A stretch of DNA of 64,000 bases from Ammoniphilus sp. CFH 90114 (GTDB lineage Bacteria; Bacillota; Bacilli; Aneurinibacillales; RAOX-1), in the NCBI RefSeq assembly GCF_004123195.1, contig NZ_SDLI01000003.1, positions 124,001 through 188,000 of the forward strand, written 5' to 3'. Below are positions 1 through 8,578 of the stretch, one piece after another (position 1 is the first letter of the stretch; the number at the start of each line of letters is the position of its first letter). The notes beneath the pieces are model-generated. The model saw only the letters and a list, made by a program, of their open reading frames with translations. It did not search any database and was not told the origin of the DNA. A program made the translations under genes and the position numbers.

Positions 1-950
1 CTTCCGTCACCCACTTTGGTATTCTTCAAGCGCTCAATTAGCTTTTCTGTGAACGCCTCCACAATGGATTCTTGAACATATAGGCGGTTCGTACAAATAC
101 ACATTTGACCGGTGTTGCGGTACTTACTCTCAAACAATCCTTGTACAGCTGCATCTAGGTTTGCATCCTCGAATACGATGAATGGTGCATGTCCGCCAAG
201 CTCCATACTAATTCGTTTAACCTGTTTTGCTGCCCCTTCCATCAGTTTCTTTCCAACGTCTGTAGAACCGGTGAAAGTGATCTTAGCCACCTTAGGATTT
301 TCAGTAATCTCTCTTCCTATCGCACTTGCTTTGCCCAATACAAGGTTTACAACACCCTTAGGGAACCCGGCCTCTTCGATCAACTCAAACATACGAATGG
401 CACTAAGAGGGGTCTTCATAGCTGGCTTAACAACAACCGTACAACCTGCAGCTAACGCTGGGGCAATTTTTCTTGCTAACATGTTAACAGGAAAATTCCA
501 AGGAGTAATCGCTGCAACAACACCAACAGGCTGCTTGATAACCATCAAACGCTTATTGGCCATAGAGGAAGGAATCGTTTCACCGTAAATCCGCTTCCCT
601 TCTTCGGCATACCACATAAAGTTGTCTGCAGCACCAAGTGCCTCAAACTTCGCTTCTCCAAGTGGTTTACCCATTTCTGCGGACATGATAGCAGCTAGCT
701 CATCACGGTTCTTGCGAATTAATTCATACAGGTTGTTCAGATACTTTGATCTTTCGCGAGCGGTTAGCTGAGACCAACCTTTGAATGCGGCATGAGCAGC
801 ATCAATCGCCTTCGCTGTGTCACGATCATCTCCATAGCTAACTACACCAACCGGTTCACTCGTTGCCGGATTAATGACTTCATAGGTTTCTTCGCTCTCT
901 GCTAAAATCCATTCTCCGTTAATATACATCTTTTTCACTAAATCCGACAT
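1..950 (-). CDS. Aldehyde dehydrogenase, GabD-like (3' part beyond window)
   Basis: NAD(P)-dependent aldehyde dehydrogenase most like succinate-semialdehyde dehydrogenases. The left edge cuts it: about 316 of a usual ~480 residues are present. Visible are the PWNFP core at about 150-154, FTGST at 226-230, the general-base Glu in MELGG (E250) and the catalytic Cys in GQMCICTNR (C284). The ATG has GGAGGG seven bases upstream. It lies 37 bp after paaD in the oxygenase operon, so its likely job (inference) is oxidising the aldehyde made on ring opening, which in E. coli is done by the dehydrogenase half of fused PaaZ. No fused hydratase domain can be seen in the part present. Family is sure; substrate is not. 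Confidence 0.9.
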   Translation of the reverse strand, partial: MSDLVKKMYINGEWILAESEETYEVINPATSEPVGVVSYGDDRDTAKAIDAAHAAFKGWSQLTARERSKYLNNLYELIRKNRDELAAIMSAEMGKPLGEAKFEALGAADNFMWYAEEGKRIYGETIPSSMANKRLMVIKQPVGVVAAITPWNFPVNMLARKIAPALAAGCTVVVKPAMKTPLSAIRMFELIEEAGFPKGVVNLVLGKASAIGREITENPKVAKITFTGSTDVGKKLMEGAAKQVKRISMELGGHAPFIVFEDANLDAAVQGLFESKYRNTGQMCICTNRLYVQESIVEAFTEKLIERLKNTKVGDG

Positions 951-987
951 AATTCCCTCCTAGGTTTTATCTCACTAAAGGTTTAGC

Positions 988-1476
988 TTAGACAGGTTTA
1001 ATCGCTTCAAAAGGATTCTTACAGCTATTACAGTAAAAAATACTACGACAGGCTGTAGGTCCAAAAATATTATTCATAACAGTTTTAGGAGAGTTGCAAT
1101 ATGGGCATTCAATCTCCCAAACCCCTTCTTGCTTAGATTCAAGGGGTGGAGGTGCAATTCCATACTCTTTTAACTTTTCTCTTCCTTCCGCTGTAATGCG
1201 GTCGGAAGTCCAGATCGGCTTCTTAAGGAAAATCACTTCTACCTCGTCAATTCCTTCAATATCTGATACGGACTTCACGACATCATTTTCCATCATATTT
1301 AATGCTGGACAGCCAATGTACGTTGGAATCATTCGAACGGTCACTTTGCTTTCAGCAATCTCGACCGCTTCGACCATTCCCATTTCAATCAAGCTTACGG
1401 AAGTGATTTCAGGGTCTGTAACGAGCTGAAGTTTTTCCCAAACCTGTTTCTCAAGCGACGTTAATGCCTCTTGCAT
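988..1476 (-). CDS. paaD: Phenylacetyl-CoA epoxidase subunit PaaD (DUF59 type)
   Basis: PaaD belongs to the MIP18/DUF59 family and is thought to help iron-centre assembly of the phenylacetyl-CoA monooxygenase. The protein (162 aa) has the DUF59 core with TDPEI near the start and YIGCPAL in the middle, then a C-terminal zinc-ribbon-like tail with CPYC and CNSC pairs plus an extra Cys, typical of PaaD. An upstream in-frame TTG is possible, but the ATG at 1476 has GAGGAG nine bases before it and was chosen. It follows paaC by 15 bp, as in classical paaABCD order. No paaE reductase follows; an aldehyde dehydrogenase does. Confidence 0.93.
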   Translation of the reverse strand: MQEALTSLEKQVWEKLQLVTDPEITSVSLIEMGMVEAVEIAESKVTVRMIPTYIGCPALNMMENDVVKSVSDIEGIDEVEVIFLKKPIWTSDRITAEGREKLKEYGIAPPPLESKQEGVWEIECPYCNSPKTVMNNIFGPTACRSIFYCNSCKNPFEAIKPV

Positions 1477-1491
1477 CGTAACCAACTCCTC

Positions 1492-2319
1492 TTACCAGGA
1501 TGCTTGCGGGTCTAGCTTATAAACTTCGTTAAGTTCATTTAACGCATCAACAAATTCTTGAGAATGCTTTCCTTCTCTTCCAGTTGTCTCAAGCGCTTTA
1601 AACTCACCTGGCCATTCCAGTCCAGCACCTTCTATTTTAGCTTGGATTCTGCTGATGAACTTCTCCTTCAACACATCCACAGATTCAATTAGTCCAAGCT
1701 CAACCATCTTCGCACCCTTAGATCCAAGGTCAAATAAAGAGGAAACGTCTTCCCAAGTCTTCTTAAGTGCAGCATTCAGACGGTTTTGAGCTTCTTCTGT
1801 GCTGTGAGAAAGCTGATCAATCCATACTTCCCAGTGATATAGATGATAGAATTGTTCTCTCTTAATTTTAGCTGCCGTATCAGCTAATGGAGCGTAAGAG
1901 GAATTCTCTAATGCATCAAGGCGAGCTTTCTTAAATACTTCATAGGCATAATTACGCATAATTGCGTAACCCCAGTCATAATCAGGATTTTCTTTATAGT
2001 GTCCTTGACCATTCACTCGTTCTGTAAGAGCAGCATTCCGATACTCTTCTGGCTTACGAAGATGAGCGATGTCATCGGCCTTCCCAAATCCCAGTTCTTC
2101 TAGCATTTGATAATACATAGCTGCATGGCCCATCGTGTCCTGAGTAATCGAGGAGAAGGCAACATCTTCTTCGATATGTGGAGCTAATCCTAACCATTCG
2201 GATCCACGGTGGCTAATTAATAGGTCATCATCTGCTAATTGGTAAATTAGTTCAGCTAAGGTTTCCAAGTATTGTTGGTCTTGCTTCGCTTCTTCTGGTG
2301 TTTGATATATTTTACTCAC
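1492..2319 (-). CDS. paaC: Phenylacetyl-CoA epoxidase subunit PaaC
   Basis: Non-catalytic, ferritin-like structural partner of PaaA in the 1,2-epoxidase that attacks the phenylacetyl-CoA ring in the cytoplasm. At 275 aa it is a normal length. It shows the helical family pattern, including a DDDLLISHRGSEWLG stretch near residue 30, QDTMGHAAMYYQML near 60 and YHWEVWIDQL near 160. The start is GTG, with a strong GGGAGGGG ribosome site just upstream. It sits 24 bp after paaB and 15 bp before paaD, so the subunits are translated from one message. Confidence 0.94.
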   Translation of the reverse strand: MSKIYQTPEEAKQDQQYLETLAELIYQLADDDLLISHRGSEWLGLAPHIEEDVAFSSITQDTMGHAAMYYQMLEELGFGKADDIAHLRKPEEYRNAALTERVNGQGHYKENPDYDWGYAIMRNYAYEVFKKARLDALENSSYAPLADTAAKIKREQFYHLYHWEVWIDQLSHSTEEAQNRLNAALKKTWEDVSSLFDLGSKGAKMVELGLIESVDVLKEKFISRIQAKIEGAGLEWPGEFKALETTGREGKHSQEFVDALNELNEVYKLDPQASW

Positions 2320-2343
2320 TTTACTCGCCCCTCCCTTTATCCC

Positions 2344-2673
2344 TTACACTTTTGCACTTGGTGTGTTTTTTTCTTTTAACTCACGCCACTTCGATGGAAT
2401 GTATCCATAGTGAGCTGGCTGACGATAGTCCTTATTCTCAAGGCGAAGAAGTGCTTGGCGGTTCTCAGGAGACATGTAGTGAATATGATCTCTCTTGACG
2501 ACAAAAAGATTGGCTGGTACTTCTTCTCTTCGCATGAAGTTATCCTGTGCCATACTTAAAGCAATCTCAGGGTTTGGAGCCAGTAAGCTGAACTGGCTCT
2601 CAAACTTCGACGTTAAATCCTTCTGGCTGAAGACCTCGTATACATCATAATCTTTGATTTCTTGGTTACTCAT
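2344..2673 (-). CDS. paaB: Phenylacetyl-CoA epoxidase subunit PaaB
   Basis: Small subunit of the phenylacetyl-CoA epoxidase, which in the known complex bridges PaaAC dimers. The 109-aa protein begins with YDVYEVFSQKD and carries the family hallmark around ALSMAQDNFMRREE (about residues 38-51) followed by a VVKRDHIHYM strand. Length matches PaaB proteins. ATG start with an AGAGGTG site. Its neighbours paaA (15 bp upstream) and paaC (24 bp downstream) confirm the assignment. Confidence 0.94.
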   Translation of the reverse strand: MSNQEIKDYDVYEVFSQKDLTSKFESQFSLLAPNPEIALSMAQDNFMRREEVPANLFVVKRDHIHYMSPENRQALLRLENKDYRQPAHYGYIPSKWRELKEKNTPSAKV

Positions 2674-2688
2674 GGATTACACCTCTCC

Positions 2689-3672
2689 CTAGCTGATTTC
2701 CTCTTGCTTTTTAAGTAGAGCTTCTCTTACCCAGGCATTATTCTCGAAGCCGATCTTACGAAGGTTCAAGCGGTTCTGAGAGCGCGGCCCTTGGTTCTTG
2801 GCAATAACATCTCTTAAGTAAGTGTAATCGGCATGAGTATATACCCATTTTTGTTTTTCTTCATCGTAATAGATATTCTCGTCTGGGACCTTGAGTCCAA
2901 GTGCTTGGATTTGTGGGACATATTTATCAAGGAATTCTTGTCTTAACTCCTCATTTGTCTTATATCTGATCTTGTAACGAATATTTTGTTCTTGGTTACT
3001 CTTGAGTCCGCCTTCTTCTGGTGGACCGAAGAACATTAACAGAGCTGGCCACCAACGGTTTAATGCGTCTTGCATCATCTCACGTTGCATCTCCGTACCG
3101 TCGCCAAGAGCGATAACCATATCTTCACCATGGTAAGCATGGAATCTTTCTTCTAGGATAATTCGCTTCAGTGCACGAGCGTATGGCGCATAAGAGGTAT
3201 GAGCCAACATCTTCTGTGTAACGATCGCAGCTCCATCCACTAGCCAACCAATGAGTGCAGCATCTGCCCAACTCTTCGTTTCCATATGGAAGACGTTGTG
3301 GAACTTCAATTTACCGGAGAATAAATCAGACATAATATCCTCTCTGGACTTACCCAGTGGCTTCATTAAATCTTCCGCAACACGAATGAGTAATTGTCCG
3401 TGTCCAACTTCATCTTGAACCTTAGCCATGAGGGATAGCTTTCTCTTTAAGGTAGGAGTCTTAGGTACCCACTCCTTCTCGGGAAACGCTCCCATAATCT
3501 CGCTAAGACCATGCATAGCGATAAGTTTAATCAACTGAATACGGTAATCTTCTGGCATCCAATCGTCTGCCTCAATCTTTTCTCCACGTCCAATCTTTGC
3601 AATAAACTCATTGTATTTCGCTTGCTCTTCTTGAGTCGTTACCATCTCTGCCTTTTCAACCATCTTTACCAT
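2689..3672 (-). CDS. paaA: Phenylacetyl-CoA epoxidase catalytic subunit PaaA
   Basis: Di-iron oxygenase subunit that converts phenylacetyl-CoA to the ring 1,2-epoxide, the first committed step after CoA activation. The 327-aa protein has the ferritin-like helical fold with likely metal-binding Glu/His clusters, visible as AKVQDEVGHGQLL (near 85) and LEERFHAYHGED (near 170). The first ATG is preceded by GGGGAGG five bases away and was kept; a second in-frame ATG four codons on is less well placed. It is first in the paaABCD-aldehyde dehydrogenase operon. The promoter at 3770-3800 carries the shared 18-bp paa motif. Confidence 0.95.
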   Translation of the reverse strand: MVKMVEKAEMVTTQEEQAKYNEFIAKIGRGEKIEADDWMPEDYRIQLIKLIAMHGLSEIMGAFPEKEWVPKTPTLKRKLSLMAKVQDEVGHGQLLIRVAEDLMKPLGKSREDIMSDLFSGKLKFHNVFHMETKSWADAALIGWLVDGAAIVTQKMLAHTSYAPYARALKRIILEERFHAYHGEDMVIALGDGTEMQREMMQDALNRWWPALLMFFGPPEEGGLKSNQEQNIRYKIRYKTNEELRQEFLDKYVPQIQALGLKVPDENIYYDEEKQKWVYTHADYTYLRDVIAKNQGPRSQNRLNLRKIGFENNAWVREALLKKQEEIS

Positions 3673-3753
3673 TTAAACCTCCCCTTTCAACACATAGTCA
3701 GCCCCGTTGTTTATCTACGCTAGCCATCTATTACGATATGCACAGATCGTAAT

Positions 3754-3800
3754 ACGTTTTTATAACGTTATAATAACATACCGTCATATATTCTTGTCAA
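3754..3800 (-). promoter_or_regulatory. paaA promoter with putative PaaX operator (site A)
   Basis: Read leftwards there is a -35 TTGACA (3795-3800) and a -10-like TATTAT (3770-3775), 19 bp apart. Overlapping the -10 is the 18-mer ACGTTTTTATAACGTTAT (plus strand 3754-3771). The same 18-mer pattern occurs at the paaX promoter (10563-10580) and the paa operon promoter (20353-20370). The sequence match is seen directly. Assignment to PaaX is inference from the adjacent repressor gene. Confidence 0.7.
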
Positions 3801-3859
3801 TAGGATATTCCGAATTCATTCACTGACCTTAATATTTAGTAAATTGGTATAGTTGTTTC

Positions 3860-4681
3860 TTACTTTACTTCTAGCTTGGCTAGACTCTTTAGCTCTTCCG
3901 CCATTCCATGTAGTCTCTGAATGACAGAATAAAGCTCTTGCAGTTGGGATGATTGCTGTAAGGTATATTGATTTGTGTTTTCCATTTCTTGAGTTACAAC
4001 CGAAATCAATTGACTCATTTCTTGAAGATGGCGGGAAATAGATTGAGTAGAGGACGCCGTGCTGTCGGACAATTTTCGAATTTCCTCAGCCACCACAGAA
4101 AAACCTCTTCCGTGAACACCAGCTCGGGCTGCTTCAATAGCTGCGTTAATTCCTAAAATGTTGGTCTGTGTGGATACATTCCGAATCAACTCACTCATCT
4201 TCGAGGTCTCCTCTATTCTTTGCCGAACAATATGTGTAGAGGAGCTAATTTCCTGACTTGTAGAAGCCAGTTGAATCGAGGATTTAGAGACCTGTTCTGT
4301 GTTGAGCATAATGTTACCAACGGCATCAGCTAATTCATCTGCCATGGCCTTCAAACGGTCCTCACGGTCTGTAGAAACACCGGTTGCTAAGCAACCAACC
4401 ACTTGGCCATGTTCTACAATGGGAAAGCCCACGGCAATATAGGGGATCCCATAAACTTCTCGAGGTACAACCTTCATAATTCTCTTCTTTTCCTTTACCG
4501 CCGTATAATTAATGCTTCCTGGACGTAACTGATCCCCCACTTTAATTTTCAAATCCAGATTTCCTCCCGGATAATAAGCAAGAAATTTTTCCGTATCTGT
4601 AACTCCTACCATACAATCGTAGACAAGCCCCTTACTTAGAATAGGAGCAACTGCTAACAAGCTTTTTAAGATTTCCGACAT
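3860..4681 (-). CDS. Soluble methyl-accepting chemotaxis protein, YfmS-like
   Basis: Cytoplasmic chemoreceptor with no transmembrane segment (273 aa). The first ~125 residues form a small sensor domain like that of B. subtilis YfmS, with the YYPGG-type motif near residue 35 and a [14 protein letters not shown] strand-turn near 110. The C-terminal half is the signalling hairpin: [16 protein letters not shown] and [12 protein letters not shown] are the conserved tip that contacts CheA/CheW. The ATG at 4681 has AGGAG upstream; an ORF-extending GTG/ATG further up lacks a site. It lies between livK and paaA, separated from livK by a terminator, so it may sense phenylacetate or an intermediate (inference). 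Confidence 0.88.
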   Translation of the reverse strand: MSEILKSLLAVAPILSKGLVYDCMVGVTDTEKFLAYYPGGNLDLKIKVGDQLRPGSINYTAVKEKKRIMKVVPREVYGIPYIAVGFPIVEHGQVVGCLATGVSTDREDRLKAMADELADAVGNIMLNTEQVSKSSIQLASTSQEISSSTHIVRQRIEETSKMSELIRNVSTQTNILGINAAIEAARAGVHGRGFSVVAEEIRKLSDSTASSTQSISRHLQEMSQLISVVTQEMENTNQYTLQQSSQLQELYSVIQRLHGMAEELKSLAKLEVK

Positions 4682-4712
4682 GATAATACCCGCTCCTTTT
4701 ACCATCTTTGGT

Positions 4713-4743
4713 CAAAAAAAAGAGGGTTAAAGAACCCTCTTTT
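4713..4743 (-). terminator. Terminator after the livK-like gene
   Basis: Stem GAGGGTT (4722-4728) and AACCCTC (4733-4739) with a 4-base loop, followed leftwards by eight U's. It is also T-rich in the plus direction. It stands between the ABC transporter operon and the chemoreceptor gene, whose expression would need read-through or an unseen promoter. Confidence 0.85.
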
Positions 4744-4755
4744 CTCCATAGGTGA

Positions 4756-5964
4756 CTACTTAACTAGCTCGTACTTACCATCTTTCACTTCAACCATAAT
4801 CATACTGTCTTCATGTAGACCGTTATGGTCTTCAGCAGTAAACTTAAACTCTCCTGTTACTCCAACATAATTCACTTGTTGTAGGGCATCAGCAAGCTTC
4901 GCAGCATCTCCATCAGCTAATTTTAACCCTTCTACAAGAATGTTTAATCCATCATAACCATAACCCGCGAAACCATCAGCTGGAGCATTGTAAGCCGCTT
5001 GATAGCCTTCAACGAACTTCTTGATAATAGCAGCTTGGGAATCACTTGGATCTACTTGATCAGCTACAAGCAACTTACCAGCAACCATGTAAACACCATT
5101 AGCAGAATCGCCAGCTAGTTCTAAGAATTTACCATTTGCACTACCGTGGGAGCTTACGATCGGGATGTTAACCCCAAGTTGTTTTGCTTCCTTAACAATT
5201 GTAGCCGGTCCAGGGTTTGTACCTGCAATAAAGATAGCTTGAGCATCCGTTCCCTTAATCTTTGTTAACTGGGAGCTCATAGAAGGATCCTGTGTTCCAT
5301 ATTTTTCTTCAGCAACAATAGTAATTCCAAAGTCAGGAGCAAACTTCTTTAATTGAACAGCAAATCCGCTTCCATAGGAGTTGCTATCATAAAGAATTGC
5401 AACTTTGTCCCATCCTTTTTCTTGGAAGAACTTATAAGCACGCTTGGTAGCATGTACGTCCGTATGAGGTGTTTTAAAGATGCCAGCACGTACAGGGTTC
5501 GTAATTTGGTCAGCAGCTGCCATGGAGATCATGGTAGCCTTCTGGCTGGAAGCATATTCTGCCATTCCAAGAGATGGACCACTACCAGAAGAACCTAATA
5601 CCGCTGTTACTTTATCAGAAGAAACAAGCTTTTTAATAGCTTTTACGGCTTCTGTATTATCAGATTTGTCGTCTTCAAAAATAACCTCTAATGGGCGTCC
5701 ATTCACGCCGCCTTCTGCATTAATTTCCTTCATTAAAAGCTCAACTGCTTGCTTTTCAGGTACACCAAGCGGACTGTTAGGACCCGTTAATGAGAAGATA
5801 GCTCCAATCTTAATTGGATCTGTTGCTGCCGGCGCTTCTGCATTGCTGTTGGATGAAGCTGGTTCAGCTGCCGGTGTACCGGAGCCACCCCCAGAACAAG
5901 CCGTCATCAACATTAAGGAAGCAGTCATAATTGGTAGTAAACTCTTTTTGATCAGCTTTCTCAT
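4756..5964 (-). CDS. Branched-chain-type ABC transporter substrate-binding lipoprotein
   Basis: Extracellular solute receptor of the LivK/periplasmic-binding type I family (402 aa). The N-terminus has a KK-rich signal peptide and lipobox LMTAC at about residues 16-20, then a Gly/Ser/Ala-rich linker. The mature domain begins DPIKIGAIFSLTG, the family's first strand. The ATG at 5964 is preceded by AAAGGGGG; a longer ORF start is not needed. It is the last gene of paaX-livHMGFK. In this context it probably binds phenylacetate or a related aromatic acid rather than leucine (inference). Confidence 0.92.
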   Translation of the reverse strand: MRKLIKKSLLPIMTASLMLMTACSGGGSGTPAAEPASSNSNAEAPAATDPIKIGAIFSLTGPNSPLGVPEKQAVELLMKEINAEGGVNGRPLEVIFEDDKSDNTEAVKAIKKLVSSDKVTAVLGSSGSGPSLGMAEYASSQKATMISMAAADQITNPVRAGIFKTPHTDVHATKRAYKFFQEKGWDKVAILYDSNSYGSGFAVQLKKFAPDFGITIVAEEKYGTQDPSMSSQLTKIKGTDAQAIFIAGTNPGPATIVKEAKQLGVNIPIVSSHGSANGKFLELAGDSANGVYMVAGKLLVADQVDPSDSQAAIIKKFVEGYQAAYNAPADGFAGYGYDGLNILVEGLKLADGDAAKLADALQQVNYVGVTGEFKFTAEDHNGLHEDSMIMVEVKDGKYELVK

Positions 5965-6024
5965 TCGAAAAAATCCCCCTTTAATTTTTATACAATAAAC
6001 ATCTATGTTATCTTGCAATAACAC

Positions 6025-6765
6025 CTAAGCGTGGGCTTTCCCTAAATAAGCAGATTGAACCCTAGGATCTTTCAAGACTTCCGCTGCACTACCTTCCATA
6101 GCGACTTTACCGGTATTCAACACATAAGCGCGGTCAGAGATGGCGAGAGCCGCTCTAGCATTCTGCTCTACTAACAAAACAGTCGTTCCCCATTGATTTC
6201 GTATTTCCTGAACAATTTGCAAGATTTCCTTCCCTATTAATGGAGCTAAACCTAGAGATGGCTCATCGAGTAGAAGGAGTTTAGGTCGAGACAGTAGGGC
6301 ACGTCCTATAGCCAACATCTGCTGTTGTCCTCCGGATAATGTCCCGCCCATCTGCCACTTTCTCTCCGAAAGAATCGGAAAGCGCTGGTAGATGGTGTCC
6401 ATTTCTTTAAGAATCTCTTTCTTACTCACCTTAGGCATTCGATGGGAAGCACCGAGCCATAGATTATCCTCAACAGATAGCGTAGAGAAGATCTGTCTTC
6501 TCTCCGGTACATGCGCCATCCCTAAGGATACAACTTTCTCGGCTGGAACGGAGCTTATGTTCTGACCATCAAATTCAACGCTTCCTTCCTTTGCCGCATG
6601 CAAACCGCAAATACAGTTTAATAGTGTCGTTTTTCCCGCACCATTGGAGCCAAGAAGGGAAACGATTTCCCCTTCCTTTACGTTCATATTAATCCCATGA
6701 AGAACCTGAACAGGACCATAGCGGGCTGTAATATTTTGTACTTGTAATATGGTTTTAGCTGCCAT
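6025..6765 (-). CDS. ABC transporter ATP-binding protein, LivF-like
   Basis: ATPase subunit of the aromatic/branched-chain-type importer (246 aa). Walker A GSNGAGKT lies at 39-46, the signature LSGGQ at 143-147 and Walker B LLLLDEP at about 163-169. Its size and the short C-terminus distinguish it as LivF rather than LivG. It starts six bases after the livG stop and is followed by the substrate-binding protein gene, giving the order H-M-G-F-K in one transcript behind paaX. Confidence 0.93.
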   Translation of the reverse strand: MAAKTILQVQNITARYGPVQVLHGINMNVKEGEIVSLLGSNGAGKTTLLNCICGLHAAKEGSVEFDGQNISSVPAEKVVSLGMAHVPERRQIFSTLSVEDNLWLGASHRMPKVSKKEILKEMDTIYQRFPILSERKWQMGGTLSGGQQQMLAIGRALLSRPKLLLLDEPSLGLAPLIGKEILQIVQEIRNQWGTTVLLVEQNARAALAISDRAYVLNTGKVAMEGSAAEVLKDPRVQSAYLGKAHA

Positions 6766-6770
6766 AAGCC

Positions 6771-7574
6771 TTACACTCCCCCTTGTACGGACTGTTCTTC
6801 TGCCGCTTCATCTTCCTGTCCTAAGTAGGCAGCGATGACCTTCGGGTTCTCTTGAATCTCTGCAGGGAGGCCTTCTGCAATTTTTCCTCCTTGATCTAGT
6901 ACAACAATTCGATCCGCTACATTCATAACCATATCCATGTCATGCTCTACGAGAAGGATGGCAGTACCCTGCTTTCGAATATGTTTAAACATCTCAGTCA
7001 TCTCTAGGGTTTCCGAATGGTTTAGACCCGCAGCAGGTTCATCCAATAACAGCAATTTAGGATTCGTAGCAAGGGCACGTGCAATCTCCATGAGGCGAAG
7101 TTTACCATAGGATAGGCTTCCTGCCTGATGATGTCCTAGTGTTGCAATCCCAACCAACTTAAGCAATTCGTAGGCACGGTCATACATCTCTGTTTCTTCC
7201 TTACGAGAGGAAAGAAGCTTTAGGCCACACGATAGAATTCCTGACTTCGTATTAGAATGAAAGCCTACCATAACATTCTCTAGAACAGTCATATCATCAA
7301 AGGTTTGTAAGTTCTGAAAGGTTCGAGCAATGCCCAGACCTGGATACTCATGACCCTTCACTCTTGATAGTCTCTGGTTTTTAAAGAATATTTCTCCTTG
7401 TGTCGGTAGAAGAACACCAGAAACCATGTTTAATACGGTACTCTTCCCTGCTCCATTGGGTCCAATAAGAGCTACAATCTCTCCTACACCTACTTCAAAG
7501 GAAACATTATTAACGGCACGGACCCCACCAAAATCCATTGTGATCTGCTGAACGTCTAGTAGTTTTTCCGTCAT
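6771..7574 (-). CDS. ABC transporter ATP-binding protein, LivG-like
   Basis: Second ATPase subunit of the importer (267 aa). Walker A GPNGAGKS is at 38-45. The signature is the LivG-style LSYGK, followed by LLLLDEPAAGL and LLVEHDMDMV with the switch His. The C-terminus carries the LivG extension ending in AYLGQEDE plus a short acidic tail. Its ATG overlaps the livM stop by four bases, indicating coupled translation. It should heterodimerise with the LivF-like protein on the cytoplasmic face. Confidence 0.93.
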   Translation of the reverse strand: MTEKLLDVQQITMDFGGVRAVNNVSFEVGVGEIVALIGPNGAGKSTVLNMVSGVLLPTQGEIFFKNQRLSRVKGHEYPGLGIARTFQNLQTFDDMTVLENVMVGFHSNTKSGILSCGLKLLSSRKEETEMYDRAYELLKLVGIATLGHHQAGSLSYGKLRLMEIARALATNPKLLLLDEPAAGLNHSETLEMTEMFKHIRKQGTAILLVEHDMDMVMNVADRIVVLDQGGKIAEGLPAEIQENPKVIAAYLGQEDEAAEEQSVQGGV

Positions 7575-8578
7575 GCTACCGTCTTCCCTTCCTTTTTCTG
7601 TTGAGGATACTCTGACTTCTTCACCTGATATTTTAGATAAGCTGCTCGAATACGAGGAACGAGTCCCTCTGGCATAAACATGACGATAAGAACAAGAATG
7701 GCTCCGAATACAATCGTATCGATATCTCCCTTAAGTCCAGGAATGACGTGACTAGCAGCTACTAAGCCTTCGCTAATAAGCTCAATAATGACCGTCCCTA
7801 CTAGAGCCCCCCATATACTCGTCATACCACCTACCACAACCATTGTGATAAAGACAATAGATTCATGCATACCGAATGGCTGTGGATCTAGAATTCCAAT
7901 ATAGTGAGCATAGAGACCGCCCGAAATCCCAGCAAACATTCCACTTACTACGAATGCACTTAACTTAAATTCTCGAACATCAATTCCCATGGATGTTGCA
8001 GCAATTTCACTCTTATGAATAGCGCGATAAGCACGTCCAACACGGGAATTCAAAATATTTAAAGAGAAAAGCAAAACAAGTGTTACAAATCCCCAAACAA
8101 GATAGTACATTCCCATCTCTGATTGGCCAAAGAAAGCGATAGAAGGTATCCCGATGATCCCATTAGCTCCACCGGTTACAGGTTCCCACTCTTTAATTCC
8201 AATTTGGACGATATATCCAAAAGCAAGAGTAGCCATCGCTAGGTAGTAACCTTGCAAACCAGCGATTGCTCGAGCTAACAGGTAGGAAAAGAATCCAGGT
8301 ACTAGCGCCGCTGCCACTAGACCAAGTGCTGGTGGTACTCCGTATTTCGTTGTTAATACAGCAGATGTGTAAGCTCCTAATCCCCAAAATGCAGCCTGTC
8401 CAAGTGAAATCTGTCCTGCAAGCCCCATCACTAAACACAAACCAATGGTAACAATAGCATGAAGTCCAATAATAACTCCAACCGATTGATAGTAATCATC
8501 CGTAATTACAATAGGAAAAAGCAGAACAATTAGTAGATAAACCAATATGCCTTTTCTGAATTTTTTGTCTTTATTCAT
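7571..8578 (-). CDS. ABC transporter permease, LivM-like
   Basis: Inner-membrane permease of the branched-chain/aromatic-acid importer (335 aa), with about nine hydrophobic segments. The family EAA-like loop GISGGLYAHYIG is near residue 220, and MTSIWGALVGTVII follows. The start ATG shares bases with the livH stop (TAATG). The basic C-terminal tail is cytoplasmic. Substrate is not readable from the sequence. The paa context points to an aromatic acid. Confidence 0.92.
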   Translation of the reverse strand: MNKDKKFRKGILVYLLIVLLFPIVITDDYYQSVGVIIGLHAIVTIGLCLVMGLAGQISLGQAAFWGLGAYTSAVLTTKYGVPPALGLVAAALVPGFFSYLLARAIAGLQGYYLAMATLAFGYIVQIGIKEWEPVTGGANGIIGIPSIAFFGQSEMGMYYLVWGFVTLVLLFSLNILNSRVGRAYRAIHKSEIAATSMGIDVREFKLSAFVVSGMFAGISGGLYAHYIGILDPQPFGMHESIVFITMVVVGGMTSIWGALVGTVIIELISEGLVAASHVIPGLKGDIDTIVFGAILVLIVMFMPEGLVPRIRAAYLKYQVKKSEYPQQKKEGKTVA

